Origin: Bufo bufo
Taxonomy: Eukaryota; Chordata; Amphibia; Anura; Bufonidae
DNA: 64,000 nt
Reading direction: 5' to 3'
Assembly: GCF_905171765.1 (NCBI RefSeq)
Contig: NC_053390.1
Span: forward strand, 308,392,984-308,456,983
The stretch's first letter is position 1, and every line of letters starts with the position of its first letter. Of the stretch, positions 41,006 through 52,748 are shown piece by piece. The position numbers were made by a program, and so were the translations under genes. The notes under the pieces were generated by a model that made no database searches, was not told the DNA's origin, and saw only the letters and a program-made list of their open reading frames with translations.

Positions 41006-41925
41006 TGTCACAGTCGTTACCTTTGCCTGTGACCTTCTGTCTAGCTCTCGCTGCAGCTCCGTTCCTGTGTGTCATTTGTGGTTCTTTATGGGTTAACTCC
41101 CCTGTGTGCCTATTAGGAGTTAATCCTCTCTGTCTGCTCCATGGGTGTGGCCTCTCTGCTGCACCCATGGAACCTGTATATAAGGCTGAGGTTTCCTCAG
41201 TTCTGTGTCAGCTCTCCTGGTGTGTGTTGTCTTGTCCTGCTCCTTGTTTGTACCCTCTCTCCCATGCTGCTGACCCATGGGATCTGTGTCTGTCTGTGCT
41301 CTGTGGGTTTCCCTACTTGTTCATTGATGTCCTCTTTCCTGTATTTCTGTTATCTGTTCTGCCAGTTATGTTTTAGTTACCTTGTGTGTATTCATGTCTC
41401 TGTTCAGCAAGTCCTTGCTGCACCTTTCTTTGCAGCAGAGTTCCATGCGCAAGGCCATGCAGTTTACTACTGGTGGAGCAAGTCCTTATCTGCTCATTGT
41501 CACTCCTGTTTCCTTGCTATGTACTCCTGCTTGTGTTATTAGTTGCCCTGTTTGTATTTGCCTGTCTATGTTCTGTATGCCTATGTGCGTCGGTACTGTT
41601 GTCCATTCGTTCCTGCTGTCACTGTCTAGTTCACGCTCCAGAGTGGACCCTGGCAACTTTCTGCTGCAAAGCCTAACACTACCATCTGGGGCCCTAGTGA
41701 ATACCAGGAGTTGCTTAGTCACGCCCCTCTGGAGTATTACTAGACAGTGGCACAGTGGGGGTTTTCTCCCACTGTGCTGATGGTACATAGAGCTCATGTT
41801 TTGTCTGTGCTGCCTTCCCTGGTTTTTGTTTGTGCAATAAACTCTTGTGTGTGTCTGTACCTGATTTCCGTTTGTTTATTGCTTGACGACGCGGTGGTCT
41901 CTCCTGGGACCTCCAACTCGTGACA
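41006..41925 (+). repeat. Solo LTR with CATGT target duplication
   Basis: It starts TGTCACAG and ends CTCGTGACA, with CATGT at 41001-41005 and 41926-41930. Copy 1 of the Tc1 element has the uninterrupted site (AACACATGTGGAA near 17224-17236). A TATATAAGG promoter-like box is at about 41178 and CAATAAA at about 41836, so the plus direction is the likely transcription direction. There is no internal sequence; it is probably the product of LTR-LTR recombination. Cys/Leu-rich ORFs inside it are not genes. Confidence 0.9.
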
Positions 41926-42342
41926 CATGTGGAATTATATACATAACAAACAAGTGTGAAACAACTGAAAATATGTCATATTCTAGGTTCTTCAAAGTAG
42001 CCACCTTTTTGCTTTGATTACTGCTTTGCACACTCTGGCATTCTCTTGATGAGCTTCAAGAGGTAGTCCCCTGAAATGGTCTTCCAACAGTCTGAAGGAG
42101 GTTCCCAGAGATGCTTAGCACTTGTTGCCCTTTTGCCTTCACTCTGCAGTCCAGCTCACCCCAAACCATCTCGATTGGGTTCAGGGTCCGGTGACTGTGG
42201 AGGCCAGGTCATCTGGCGCAGCACCCCATCACTCTCCATCATGGTCAAATAGCCCTTAATTTTCAAAGTTTTCCCAATTTTTTCGGCTGACTGCCTGACC
42301 TTCATTTCTTAAAGTAATGATGGCACTCATTTTCTTTACTTA

Positions 42343-43110
42343 GGCCTCTTTCACACTTGCGTTGTTGGGATCCGGCATGCACTTCCGTTGCCGGAGGTGC
42401 CCGCCGGATCCGGGAAAACGCAAGTGTACTGAAAGCATTTGAAGACGGAACCGTCTTCCAAATGCTTTCAGTGTTACTATGGCACCCAGGACGCTATTAA
42501 AGTCCTGGTTGCCATAGTAGGAGCGGGGAGCGGGGGAGCGGTATACTTACAGTCCGTGCGGCTCCCCGGGCGCTCCAGAATGACGTTAGAGCGCCCCATG
42601 CGCATGGATGACGTGATCCATGCGATCACGTGATCCATGCGCTTGGGGCGCCCTGACGTCACTCTGGAGCGCCCGGGGAGCCGCACGGACGGTAAGTATG
42701 CTGCTCCCCCGCCCCCCACTACACTTACCATGGCTTGCCAGGGCATTAGCGTCCCGGCAGCCATGGTAACCATTCAGAAAAAGCTAAATGTCGGCTCCGG
42801 CAATGTGTCGAAACGACGTTTAGCTTAAGGCCGGATCCGGATCAATGCCTTCCAATGGGCATTAATTCCGGATCCGGCCTTGCGCAAGTCTTCAGGATTT
42901 TTGGCCAGAGCAAAAAGCGCAGCATGCTGCGGTATTTTCTCCGGCCAAAAAACGTTCCGTTCCGGAACTGAAGACATCCTGATGCATCCTGAACGGATTT
43001 CTCTCCATTCAGAATGCATTAGGATAATCCTGATCAGGATTCTTCCGGCATAGAGCCCCGACGACGGAACTCTATGCCGGAAGACAATAACGCAGGGTGT
43101 GAAAGAGCCC
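42343..43110. mobile_element. Complete Harbinger-type MITE inside Tc1 copy 2
   Basis: This is a 768-bp element with ends GGCCTCTTTCACAC and GTGTGAAAGAGCCC, flanked by TTA on both sides (42340-42342, 43111-43113). The centre is strongly palindromic: GCGGCTCCCCGGGCGCTCCA near 42560 and its complement near 42665. It is non-coding. Confidence 0.85.
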
Positions 43111-43544
43111 TTAGCTGCTTTTTTTCTTGCCATAATACAAATCTAACAGTCTATTCAGTAGTACTATCAGCTGTGTATCCACCTGACTTCTCCTCAACGC
43201 AACTGATGGTCCCAACCCCATTATAAGGCAAGAAATCCCACTTATTAACCCTGACAGGGCACACCTGTGAAGTGAAAACCCATGTCAGGGGACTACCTCT
43301 TGAAGCTCATCAGAGAATGCCAAGAGTGTGCAAAGCAGTAATCAAAGCAAAAGGTGGCTACTTTGAAGAACCTAGAATATGACATATTTTCAGTTGTTTC
43401 ACACTTGTTTGTTATGAATATAATTCCACATGTGTTAAATTCATAGTTTTGATGCCTTTAGTGTGAATCTACAATTTTCATAGTCATGAAAATAAAGAAA
43501 ACTCTTTGAATGAGAAGGTGTGTCCAAACTTTTGGTCTGTACTG

Positions 43545-43889
43545 TATATTGTATTGTTTTTTTGTTTGTTTTTTTAGAGATAACTAAATGTGTCATTTAT
43601 TTTGCTCTGTTACATTTTTGTGATTATCAAATAAATTAGACTTATATTGTTATCCCAATGTCCTGGTACACAGAGATGTATCAGTGCATTTTACATTCAT
43701 ACTAATGAAGTTTTTTTGCTAGAGAAATACTTTCCATAGATAACAGTGTGCATGGTAGCACTATTGGTAAGGCTTCTGTTTCTCAAGCTGTAGGTTGTGA
43801 GCTTGAAACACCTCTGGTAACAGTTTACAGAATGCTAACAGTATTTTGGGATACCTTAGGGATGACTCTATATATATGGAAATAGCCAT
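43545..43889 (+). repeat. Second SINE-like segment
   Basis: An A-box-like ATTGGTAAGGCTTCTG (43764 on) is followed about 30 bases later by GTTGTGAGCTTGAAAC (43794 on), comparable with 16916-16972. Upstream, a T-rich stretch and TTATTTTGCTCTGTTACATT (43598 on) match the complement of 16990-17025. Boundaries are not defined. Confidence 0.35.
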
Positions 43890-44306
43890 ATATGGAGTAG
43901 GGATCGACCGATTATCGGAAGGGCCGATATTCAGGATTTTGTACATTATCGATATCGGCATCTAACCTTGCCGATATACCGATAATTCGTTATAAAGCAA
44001 ATACTAGTGAGCACTTTCCATTATGGAAGCGCGCACTTGTATGCATTGGGTGCTGGGGAGCGATGAGAAGCGCAGCAAGCGCTTCCGATACTCCTCCTCA
44101 CTGATCTTCTCGGCCTGCGCCGCACTGTCCTGACCCCGTTACAGCGTCAGGACGCAGTGCACGCACTATGACCTGACGCTGCATGCTGTCAGGTGACAGT
44201 GCAGCGCGGGCCCAGAGCAGACAGAGGAGAGCGAGACGCCGGACCCGGAGATGAAGAGGAGCCGCGGGCGGCAGTAGAGGTAGGAGTTTTTTATTTATTC
44301 ATCTGA

Positions 44307-44460
44307 GGTCTGATAGAGGTTAATAAAGGTCTGATCTGAGGTCTGATAGGGGTTAATAAAGGTCTGATCTGAGGTCTGATAGGGGTTAATAAAGGGCTGA
44401 TCTGAGGTCTGATAGGGGTTAATAAAGGGCTGATCTGAGGTCTGATAGGAGTTAATAAAA
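44307..44460. repeat. Tandem repeat of about 34 bases
   Basis: About four and a half copies contain GATCTGAGGTCTGATAGG and GGTTAATAAAGG. It lies inside the hAT MITE. An ORF on the minus strand with repeated QTSDQ translates the repeat and is not a gene. Confidence 0.85.
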
Positions 44461-44509
44461 TCAGTGAGTAGGGGGGAAGGGGGGGATGGTGTGGAAATTG
44501 CCATTTGGC

Positions 44510-44598
44510 TCTAGTATATTATAAATGTAAATTATAAATTGACTACCAACTAAGGGCTTTATTAATTTATAATTTACATTTATAATATACTAGTGCCA
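44510..44598. repeat. Hairpin in the hAT MITE
   Basis: CTCTAGTATATTATAAATGT and the complement, ending ACATTTATAATATACTAGTG, form arms of more than 30 bases around a short loop (ACTACCAACTAAGGG). Its place inside a transposon suggests an internal inverted repeat, not a regulatory RNA. Confidence 0.75.
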
Positions 44599-44751
44599 AA
44601 TGCAAATTTCCACCACCTCAGTGACTACCAACCAATATAATATATTATAAGATGTAAAATATTGGTATAAATTATCGGCTATCGGCCTGAAAGTTCACAG
44701 ATTATCGTATCGGCTCTAAAAAATCAATATCGGTCGATCCCTAATATGGAG

Positions 44752-45177
44752 TTAGGTAGAGGACTTCTAAGCAGAGTAGATAGAAGATCTTCTCAGTGGG
44801 AATTCCAGTTCGCCCCTGTCAGCAGATATTAGTGATACCTGCTACTTCTTGATTTTAATAACATTACTGTTTGTCCTTCTTGGTGTTGGGAAGTATAAAA
44901 TGCTGTAGATATAAAGGTATTATATTTTTAAAAGGACACTAAACCTCTCAGCATTCAGACCTAGGCATCTAGCAATCTATATTCAGGAGCCCTTTTCACT
45001 CTGTCTCCACCATTTTAGCTGGAGATCAACTGTATGCACCAGAATGATATTAGAAAACCTGAAGTTTCAGGGAAAGGGGCTTGGTTAGTCCTGATTGAAT
45101 ATAATGGAGTCCATATCCTGTATAGTGCTAAAGAATCTGCAGGAGCAGACTAGAGATGCTCCAAGGCAACAGTTACA
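44752..45177. other. Unassigned sequence between hAT MITE and LINE
   Basis: About 425 bases are A/T-rich, with no ORF, terminal repeat or tandem structure I can name. The right end merges into the ACATAGTAACATAGT tail of the LINE. Confidence 0.4.
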
Positions 45178-46145
45178 TAGTAACATAGTAACATAGTATA
45201 TAAGGCCGAAAAAAGACATTTGTCCATCCAGTTCGGCCTGTTATCCTGCAAGTTGATTCCAGAGGAAGTAAAAAACAAAAACTGTGAGGTACCAGCCAAT
45301 TCTCCTCACTTAAGGGGGAAAAAATTCCTCCCGACTACAATCAGGCAATCAGAATAACTCCCTGGATCAACGACCCCTCTCTAGTAGCTATAGCCTGTAA
45401 TATTATTACACTCCAGAAATTCATCCAAGACCCTCTTGAATTATTTTATTGTACTCACCATCACCACCTCCTCAGGCAGAGAGTTCCATAGTCTCACTGC
45501 TCTTACCGTAAAGAATCCTTTTCTATGTTTGTGTACAAACCTTCTTTCCTCCAGACCCAGAGGATGTCCCCCTCGTCACAGTCACAGTCCTGGGATAAAT
45601 AGATGATGGGAGAGATCTCTGTACTGTCCCCTGATATATTTATACATAGTAATTAGATCTCCCCTCACTCGTCTTTTTTCTAGAGTGAATAACCCTAATG
45701 TTGATAATCTTTCAGGGTATTGTAGTTGCCCCATTCCAGTTATTACTTTAGTTGCCCTCCTCTGAACCCTCTCCAGCTCTGCTATATCTGCCCTGTTCAC
45801 AGGAGCCCAGAACTGTACACAGTACTCCATGTGTGGTCTGACTAGTGATTTGTAAAGTGGTTAGGACTATGTCCTCATCACGGGCATCTATGCCCCTTTG
45901 ATGCAACCCATTATCTTATTGGCCTTGGCAGCAGCTGCTGTCACTGGTTTTACTGCTTAGTTTGCTGTTTATTAAAATTCTAGGACCTTTTTCATGTCAG
46001 TGTTACCGAGTGTTTTTCCATTTAGTATGTACGGGTGATTTGCATTATTCCTTCCCATGTGCATAACCTTACATTTGTCAGTGTTAAACGTCATCTGCCA
46101 CTTCTCTGCCCAAGCCTCTAACCTATCTAAATCCATCTGTAGCTA

Positions 46146-47786
46146 CAGTCAAGTCCATAAATATTGGGACATCAACACAATTCAATTTTTTTTGACTCTA
46201 TACATCACCACAATGGATTTGAAATGAAACAAACAAGATGTGCTTTACTGCAGACTGTCAGCTTTAATTTGAGGGTATATACATCCAAATCAGGTGAACG
46301 GTGTAGGAATACAACAGTTTGCATATGTGCCTCCCACTTGTTAAGGGACCAAAAGTAATGGGGCAATGGCTTCTCGGCTGTTCCATGGCCTGGTGTTCCA
46401 TGACCTGCCAATTACAATGAGCAGATAAAAGGTTCCAGAGTTCATTTCAAGTGTGCCTATTTGCATTGGAATCTGTTGCTGTCAACTCTCAAGATGAGAT
46501 CCAAAGAGCTGTCACTATCTGTGAAGCAAGCCATCATAAGGGCTGAAAAAAACAGAACAAACCCATCAGAGAGATAGCAAAAATATTAGGCGTGGCCAAA
46601 ACAACTGTGGGGAACATTCTTAAAAAGAAGGAACGCAACGGTTAGCACAGCAATACCAAAAGACCCGGAAGACCACAGAAAACAACTGTGCTGGATGACC
46701 GAAGAATTCTTTCCCTTGTGAAGAAAACACCCTTCACAACAGTTGGCAAGATCAAGAACACTCTCCAGGAGGTAGGTGTATGTGTGTCAAAGTCAACAAT
46801 CAAGAGAAGACTTCACCAGAGGGAATACAGAGGGTTCACCACAAGATGTAAACCATTGGTGAGCCTCAAAAACAGGAAGGCCAGATGAGAGTTTGCCAAA
46901 CAACATCTAAAAAAGTCTTCACAGTTCTGGAATAACATCCTATGGACAGATGAGACCAAGATCAACTTGTACCAGAGTGATGGGAAGTGAATAGTATGGA
47001 GAAGGAAAGGAACTGCTCATGATCCTAAGCATACCACCTCAATAGTGAAGCATGGTGGTGGTAATGTCATGGCGTGGGCATGTATGGCTGCCAATGGAAC
47101 TGGTTCTCTTGTATTTATTGATGATGTGACTGCTGACAAAAGCAGCAGGATGAATTCTGAAGTGTTTCGGGCAATATTATCTGCTCATATTCAGCCAAAT
47201 GCTTCAGAACTCATTGGACGGTGCTTCACAGTGCAGATGGACAATGACCCAAAGCATACTGCAAAAGCAACCAAAGAGTTTTTTAAGGGAAAGAAGTGGA
47301 ATGTTATGCAATGCCAAGTCAATCACCTGACCTGATCCGATTGGACATGCATTTCACTTGCTGAAGACAAAACTGAAGTGAAAATGCCCCAAGAACAAGC
47401 AGGAACTGAAGACAGTTGCAGTAGAGGCCTGGGCCGAGCATCACCAGGGATGAAACCCAGCGTCTGGTGATGTCTATGCGTTCCAGACTTCAGGCTGTAC
47501 TTGAATGCAAAGGATTTGCAACCAAGAATTAAAAAGTGAAAGTTTGATTAATGATTATTATTTTGTCCCATTACTTTTGGCCTCTTAACAAGTGGGAGGC
47601 ACTTATGCAAACTGTTGTAATTCCTACACCGTTCACCTGATTTGGATGTACATATGCTCAAATTAAAGCTGACAGTCTGCAGTTAAAGCACATCTTGTTT
47701 GTTTCATTTCAAATCCATTGTGGTGTTGGTATAGAGCCAAAAATGTTAGAATTGTGTTGATGTCCCAATGTTTATGGACCTGACTG
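46146..47786 (+). mobile_element. Tc1-like element F, copy 2
   Basis: A 1641-bp element starts CAGTCAAGTCCATAAATATT and ends with the complement, ATGTTTATGGACCTGACTG, flanked by TA. It carries one plus-strand transposase gene. It is inserted in the LINE reverse transcriptase, which resumes on both sides. It is a sister of 18205-19789. Confidence 0.92.
46493..47532 (+). pseudogene. Tc1-like element F transposase, copy 2, broken
   Basis: ATG at 46493 begins MRSKELSLSVKQAIIR, the DNA-binding helix-turn-helix. A frame change follows near 46545. The segment 46688-46888 is open to a TGA at 46886, where Arg is expected. The catalytic core is read at 47045-47335 with MAWACMAANGTGSL, FIDDV (first acid region) and MDNDPKHTA (second catalytic aspartate). 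A deletion/frame change near 47330 cuts the PIEH block carrying the last acid. At least three lesions, hence inactive. Confidence 0.85.
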
Positions 47787-48943
47787 TATATATTGTCCTC
47801 TTCAGTGTTAATTACTTTAGACAGTTTAGTGTCATCTGCAAAAAAATTTATTTTACTGTGCAAGCCTTCTACAAGATCATTAATAAATATATTGAAGAGA
47901 ATAGGGCCCAATACTGACCCCCTGAGGTACTCCGTTAGTGAAAGTGACCCAATCTGAGTGTGTACCATTATAACCACCCTCTGTTTTCTATCATTGAGCC
48001 AATTACTTACCCACATACAGACATTTTCTCCAAGTCCGAGCATTCTCATTTTATATACTAACCTTTTATGTGGTATAGTGTCAAATGCTTTGGGAGAAGT
48101 CCAGATATACGACATACATTGATTCACCACTGTCATGTCTAGAACTTACCTCCTCATGGAAACTGATTAAATTAGTTTGACTTGACCGATCCCTCATGAA
48201 GCCATGCTGATATGATGTTATTTGCTTGTTTTCATTGAGATCCTCCAAGATAGCATCTCTTAGAAAACCTTCAAACAGTTTACCCACAACTTACCAGCCT
48301 ATAATTTCAGGGTCTGTTTTTGCACCCTTTTTGGAATATTGGCACCACATTTGCTATGCGCAATCCTGTGGAACACTCCCTGTCAGTAAATAGTCTGTAA
48401 ATATCAGAAATAAGGTCTGGCTATGACATTACTTAATTCTCTTAGGATACGGGGGTGTATGCCATCTGGTCCTGGCAATTTGTCTATTTTAATCTGTTGT
48501 ACTTCTTCCTGAGTCAGATAGGTCACTTTTAATAGGGAATTAACTTTTACATTCTGCATCTCATCAGTTTATTTTCCTCAGTGAATACACTGGAGAAAAA
48601 TATTTAATAGCTTGCTTTCTCCTCGTCGCTCTCTGCAACTTCCCCCTCATTGCTCAGTAGGGGGCCGACACCTTCAGATTTATACTTTTTACCATTTATA
48701 TAATTGAAAAACATTTATGGGGTAGTTTTGCTGTCTTTGGCAATTAACCTCTCGGTCTCTAGTTTGGCGGCTTTTATTTGTTTTTCACATATGCTATTCT
48801 ATTTTTTTTTAGTGCTTCCTCGCTACCCCTCCGGTTTTAGTGATTAAAATTATTTCTTTTTGTCATTTATTGCTTTCTTTACAGATCTATTTATCCACAT
48901 TGGTTTCTTCTTGTCCTTAATCCTTTATTCCTATAAGGTATGT

Positions 48944-49976
48944 CACTACACTTCTTTCACCCTGCTTCATAACGTTAAGTGTAAATGTGTATTACCATCT
49001 TGTGTGATTAACTGTGTATTTGCCAAAATGTATATTTTTTATGCCTGTTTTGTATTTATGCTGTAATTCCCAATGTACACCAGCAGGTGGCAGCAGTGTG
49101 CAGCAGGTCAGAGTTAGTTTCTAGGCTGGAATAGACCATTCAGGCTAGCTCCCCCCTTTTTGAGGAGGAGTGGAATGTTCCCACATCCTACTTCAGGGGG
49201 AGGAAGGAAAGTTCTAGTCAGTGTGTGAGCCACCCCCCTGCTGGGGTAGGCTGTGTTAGTAGGAGCTCCCAGAAACAGGGATCCCAACCTTGAATCCAAG
49301 CCTCGGCTGAGGCCCAAGATCAACCTTCCCAGCCTGAGTTCCCTACCTCAGCTGTGGACCAAAGAAAGCAGCCATATGCAGAACTATAGATCTCCAGGAA
49401 GACAACACCATACCCTGCGAGCAGTCCTGTAAGTACAGATCCAAAGACAAAGAGAAGCTAAATACCTCATCAGCTAGTCAGGCCCAAACCAAGCAGACTA
49501 AAGACAGAGCAGAAGATAGATACCTGTCAGATTCTACTAGGCGTATGTATAAGAAGCAGAATAAATATAAATTCCTGCCACATATTGCCACTACCTGCTG
49601 GGATCCTAGACTATTGCTGTACCTGTATGGATCAAAGCTGCATACCACCAAGTAAAGACAAGTTGGACCCTATTATCTGTGTGGATTTCCATCATTCCTC
49701 AATTACTCCTATTAACAACACTCAATTTATTGCATGTGAGCCAGGATACAGGAGTCCAGCCGTACTACAGGTAGGAGACACCGTTGACACTACCATATCT
49801 GCTATACAGAGACATTATCCCCCTCTGGCATTCCTCACCTGGTACGTGAGCTCATAACATCTTAAAGGGCCCTGCTACAGTACCTGCGCAAACTGCAATT
49901 GGCATCACGAACTCTTACGCATATAATCTGACCCACTGCATAGCATTCCCACTGACCCAGTGTCCTGCTTATTGCA
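48944..49976. mobile_element. LTR-like insert in the LINE
   Basis: A 1033-bp block splits LINE sequence, with TATGT at 48939-48943 and 49977-49981 as a likely 5-bp duplication. An AATAAATATAAATTC stretch at about 49559 could be a polyadenylation signal, followed about 330 bases later by GGCATCACGAACTC. The same GGCGTCACGAACC module follows the AATAAA of the insert at 60757-61865. I infer a related LTR or short non-autonomous LTR element, but the ends do not read TG...CA cleanly. Confidence 0.5.
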
Positions 49977-50067
49977 TATGTACCTCTCACAATTAGATTT
50001 CAAGATGCTTTTAAAAATATCCCATTTTGTGGCGGCATCTTATTTTTGAGGACTTTGTCCCAGTTAG

Positions 50068-50350
50068 TTAGGCCTCTCTTAGTTGGCAAAATTTTGTTTT
50101 TTGAAGTTTGCATTTTTGTTCCTCCTGTAGAAACGCTCGTTTGAAGAATAATTGAAAGGTTATTACTTTATGGTCACTATTTCCCAGGTGTCCCCTGACC
50201 TGCACATCTGTTGTTCTGTCAGGTCTATAGGTTAATACTAAGTCCAGTATGACCGTCCCTCTAGTCGGGTCCTGAACCAGTTGGGTAAGGTAATTGTCTT
50301 TGGTTATTGCCAAGAACCTGTTTCCTTTATGAGATGTACAGCTTTTACTA
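50068..50350 (-). pseudogene. LINE endonuclease fragment
   Basis: On the minus strand the sequence has LDLVLT and, some 20 residues on, LGNSDHKVITF, the final blocks of an APE-type endonuclease (the SDH motif carries the catalytic His). This nicks target DNA for LINE insertion. The N-terminal part is lost at the junction with the tandem-array element near 50350. Confidence 0.72.
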
Positions 50351-52290
50351 GGCCGGCAGCCTACCAGAGACCGGCGCAGGCGGCGTGATGACGTTGCGCT
50401 TGAGCCGTACAGTGCGGGACACAAGCCGGACGAGGCCTGCATCGCATCGCTGACATGGAGGTAAGAGGTAAGTATAAGGGTTTTTTTTTTTTTTATATGT
50501 ACAATAGTTTTACTGGCACATTAGGGGGGCTCTTGTTACTGGCACATTAGGGGGGGCTCTTGTTACTGGCACATGGGGGGGGCTCTAAGCTCTTGTAACT
50601 GGGCTGGAACATGATGGGGGGCTCTTAATACTGCACGTGATGGGGCACTTACTGGCACATGGGGGGCTCTTGTTACTGGCACATGGGGGCTCTTGATACT
50701 GGTACATTGGGGGGGCTCTTGTTACTGGCACATGATGGGAGGGCTCTTGTTACTGGCACATGATGAGGGGGGGCTCCTATTACTGGCACATGATAGGGGG
50801 CTTATTACTGGCACATGATGGGGTAGTTATTACTGGCACATGATGGGGAGGCTTATTACTGGCACATGATGGGGGGCTCTTGTTACTGGCACATTGGGGG
50901 GCTTTTATTACTGGCACACGATGGGGGGCTTTTATTACTGGCACGTGATGGGGGGCTTTTATTACTGGCACGTGATGGGGGGGCTGGGCTTCTTATACTG
51001 GCACATTGGGGGGGTCTTATTACTGGCACGTGATGGGGGCTCTTGTTACTGGCAACATTGGGGGGCTCTTATTACTGGCACATGATGGGGTGCTTATTAC
51101 TGGCACATGATGGGGAGGCTTATTACTGCACATGATGGGGGGCTCTTTTTACTGGCACATTGGGGGCTCTTATTACTGGCACACGATGGGGGGGCTCTTA
51201 TTACTGGCAAGTGATGGGGGGCTGGGCTCTTATTACTGGCACATTGGGGGGGCTCTTATTACTGGCACATTGGGGGGCTCTTATTACTGGCATGTGATGG
51301 GGGCTCTTGTTACTGGCACATTGGGGGCTCTTATTACTGGCACATGATGGGGGGGCTCTTGTTACTGGCACATGATGGGGGGCTCTTATTATTGGCACAT
51401 GGGGGGGCTCTTGTTACTGGCACATGATGGGGGCTCTTGTTACTGGCACATTGGGGGGGGCTCTTATTACTGGTACATGATGGGGGGGGCTCTTATTACT
51501 GGCACATGATGGGGGGGCTGGGCTCTTATTACTGGCACGTGATGGGGGGCTCTTGTTACTGGCACATTGGGGGGCTCTTATTACTGGCACATGATGGGGG
51601 CTCTTGTTACTGGCACATTGGGGGGCTCTTATTACTGGCACATTGGGGGGCTCTTATTACTGGCACGTGATGGGGGGCTGGGCTCTTATTACTGGCACAT
51701 TGGGGGGCTCTTATTACTGGCACGTGATGGGGCTCTTGTTACTGGCACATTGGGGGCTCTTATTACTGGCACATGATGGGGGGCTCTTATTACTGGCACA
51801 TGATGGGGGGCTCTTGTTACTGGCACATGATGGGGGGGCTCTTATTATTGGCACATGGGGGGGCTCTTGTTACTGGCACATGAAGGGGGCTCTTGTTACT
51901 GGCACATTGGGGGGGCTCTTATTACTGGTACATGATGGGGGGGCTCTTATTACTGGCAGTGATGGGGGCTGGGCTCTTATTACTGGCACGTGATGGGGGC
52001 TCTTGTTACTGCACATTGGGGGGCTCTTATTACTGGCACATGATGGGGGGCTTATTACTGGCACATGATGGGGAGGCTTATTACTGGCACATGATGGGGG
52101 GCTCTTGTTACTGGCACATTGGGGGGGCTTTTATTACTGGCACACGATGGGGGGCTCTTATTACTGGCACGTGATGGGGGGCTGGGCTCTTATTACTGGC
52201 ACATTTGGGGGGCTCTTATTACTGGCACGTGATGGGGGCTCTTGTTACTGGCACATTGGGGGAATTTGGCAGCTACAATGGGGGTTTATT
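50350..52290. mobile_element. Relative of the 29-31 kb hAT element, with tandem array
   Basis: The stretch 50350-50475 matches the complement of about 31265-31400 (GGCGGCGTGATGACG, GATGCAAGC/GCATCGC and the GAGGTAAGTAT end). It is followed, like its partner, by a long tandem array. The left terminal repeat is missing and the right end is unclear (array stops at 52262). It is therefore a truncated, inverted relative of 29103-31641. Confidence 0.65.
50510..52262. repeat. Tandem array, GGGGGGCTCTTATTACTGGCACAT units
   Basis: About sixty units of 24-35 bases vary at ATTACTGG/GTTACTGG, ACATGATG/ACATTGGG/ACGTGATG and in the number of G. A higher-order pattern is visible, as ACATGATG and ACATTGG units alternate in blocks. 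ORFs with repeated YYWH or SNKSP are translations of the repeat. ACTGGCACATTA is the complement of TAATGTGCCAGT in the 29690-31245 array, so the two arrays share ancestry. Confidence 0.9.
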
Positions 52291-52748
52291 TAGGCAGATT
52301 AAGTGTTATAACTCCACATGGTATGTTACCCCAGCGTTTCCAGGAATCCTGAAAGGAAAATATAGGTCGCTATCACATAATTTGGGTGCAAGAATGGGGA
52401 TTTATTTAAAGAGGACCTTTCACTACAATAAAAAATCTAAACTAAGCATACAGACATGGAGAGCGGCGCCCAGGGATCTCCTTGCACTTACTATTATCCT
52501 GGGGCGCCGCTCCGTTCTCCCGATATAGGCTCCGGTATCTTCATATGTTCGGCTCAACTGGGTGGAGCCTGCTGCGTCTGCTTCTCCCAGGCTGAAGTGC
52601 TGCCAATCGCAGCGCTCAGCTCATAGCCTGAGAGAAAAAAAAAAACTCTCAGGCTATGAGCTGAGCGCTGCGATTGACCAGCGCTACAGTCTGGGAGAAG
52701 GAGACGCGTCAGGCTCCACCCAGTTGAGGCCAAACATATGAAGATACC

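Larger units (their letters stand above)
40910..43544. mobile_element. Tc1 foldback element, copy 2, with MITE and solo LTR
   Basis: It has the same ends and arms as 17116-18149 (CAGTACAGACCAAAAGTTTG inward from both sides, TA flanks). The left arm (40910-42330) holds the transposase C-terminal sequence on the minus strand and is interrupted by a 920-bp solo LTR. A complete Harbinger-type MITE (42343-43110) lies at the same position as in copy 1. The right arm (about 43220-43544) repeats the transposase end on the opposite strand. About 110 bases between MITE and right arm are retained here but lost in copy 1. The element cannot encode transposase. Confidence 0.82.
43898..44743. mobile_element. 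hAT-type MITE, TAGGGATCGACCGAT family
   Basis: The inverted ends TAGGGATCGACCGAT lie at both sides, with an exact 8-bp duplication ATATGGAG at 43890-43897 and 44744-44751. The inner parts near each end are rich in CCGATA/TATCGG. It contains a tandem repeat (44307-44460) and a hairpin (about 44510-44598). No transposase is present. Confidence 0.9.
45582..48860 (-). pseudogene. LINE reverse transcriptase, broken
   Basis: From right to left: a region with DGIHPRILREL-like and YQHGFMRDRSSQTNLI blocks (48500-48170), FDTIPHKRLVYKM, GSVLGPILFNIFINDL and the catalytic FADDTK near 47838-47822. After the Tc1 insertion, FNTDKCKVMHMGR (about 46090-46050) and MEYCVQFWAPV...ERVQRRATKVI (45830-45720) give the C-terminal part. 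Frame changes occur near 48080 and 45900 and many other places. The enzyme would have copied LINE RNA at a nicked chromosomal site; this copy cannot. Confidence 0.8.
45178..50350 (-). mobile_element. CR1/L2/Rex1-type LINE with two nested insertions
   Basis: On the minus strand, from right to left: endonuclease remains (50350-50070), reverse transcriptase (about 48560-47790 and 46145-45590) and a microsatellite-like tail (complement of ACATAGTAACATAGTAACATAG at 45174-45198). A Tc1 element (46146-47786) and an LTR-like insert (48944-49976) split it. The right end is lost at the tandem-array element near 50350. The sequence style matches the shorter LINE at 24605-25975. Confidence 0.78.

Noticed and set aside
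41002..41797. Several overlapping Cys/Leu-rich ORFs of 96-133 codons
   Set aside because: They are inside the solo LTR in three frames of both strands, with no family features.
50780..52174. ORFs with YYWH or SNKSP repeats
   Set aside because: They are translations of the tandem array, open only because the unit lacks stops.
50510..52262. CRISPR-like array
   Set aside because: The units are contiguous and variable in length with no unique spacers, and the context is vertebrate transposon DNA.
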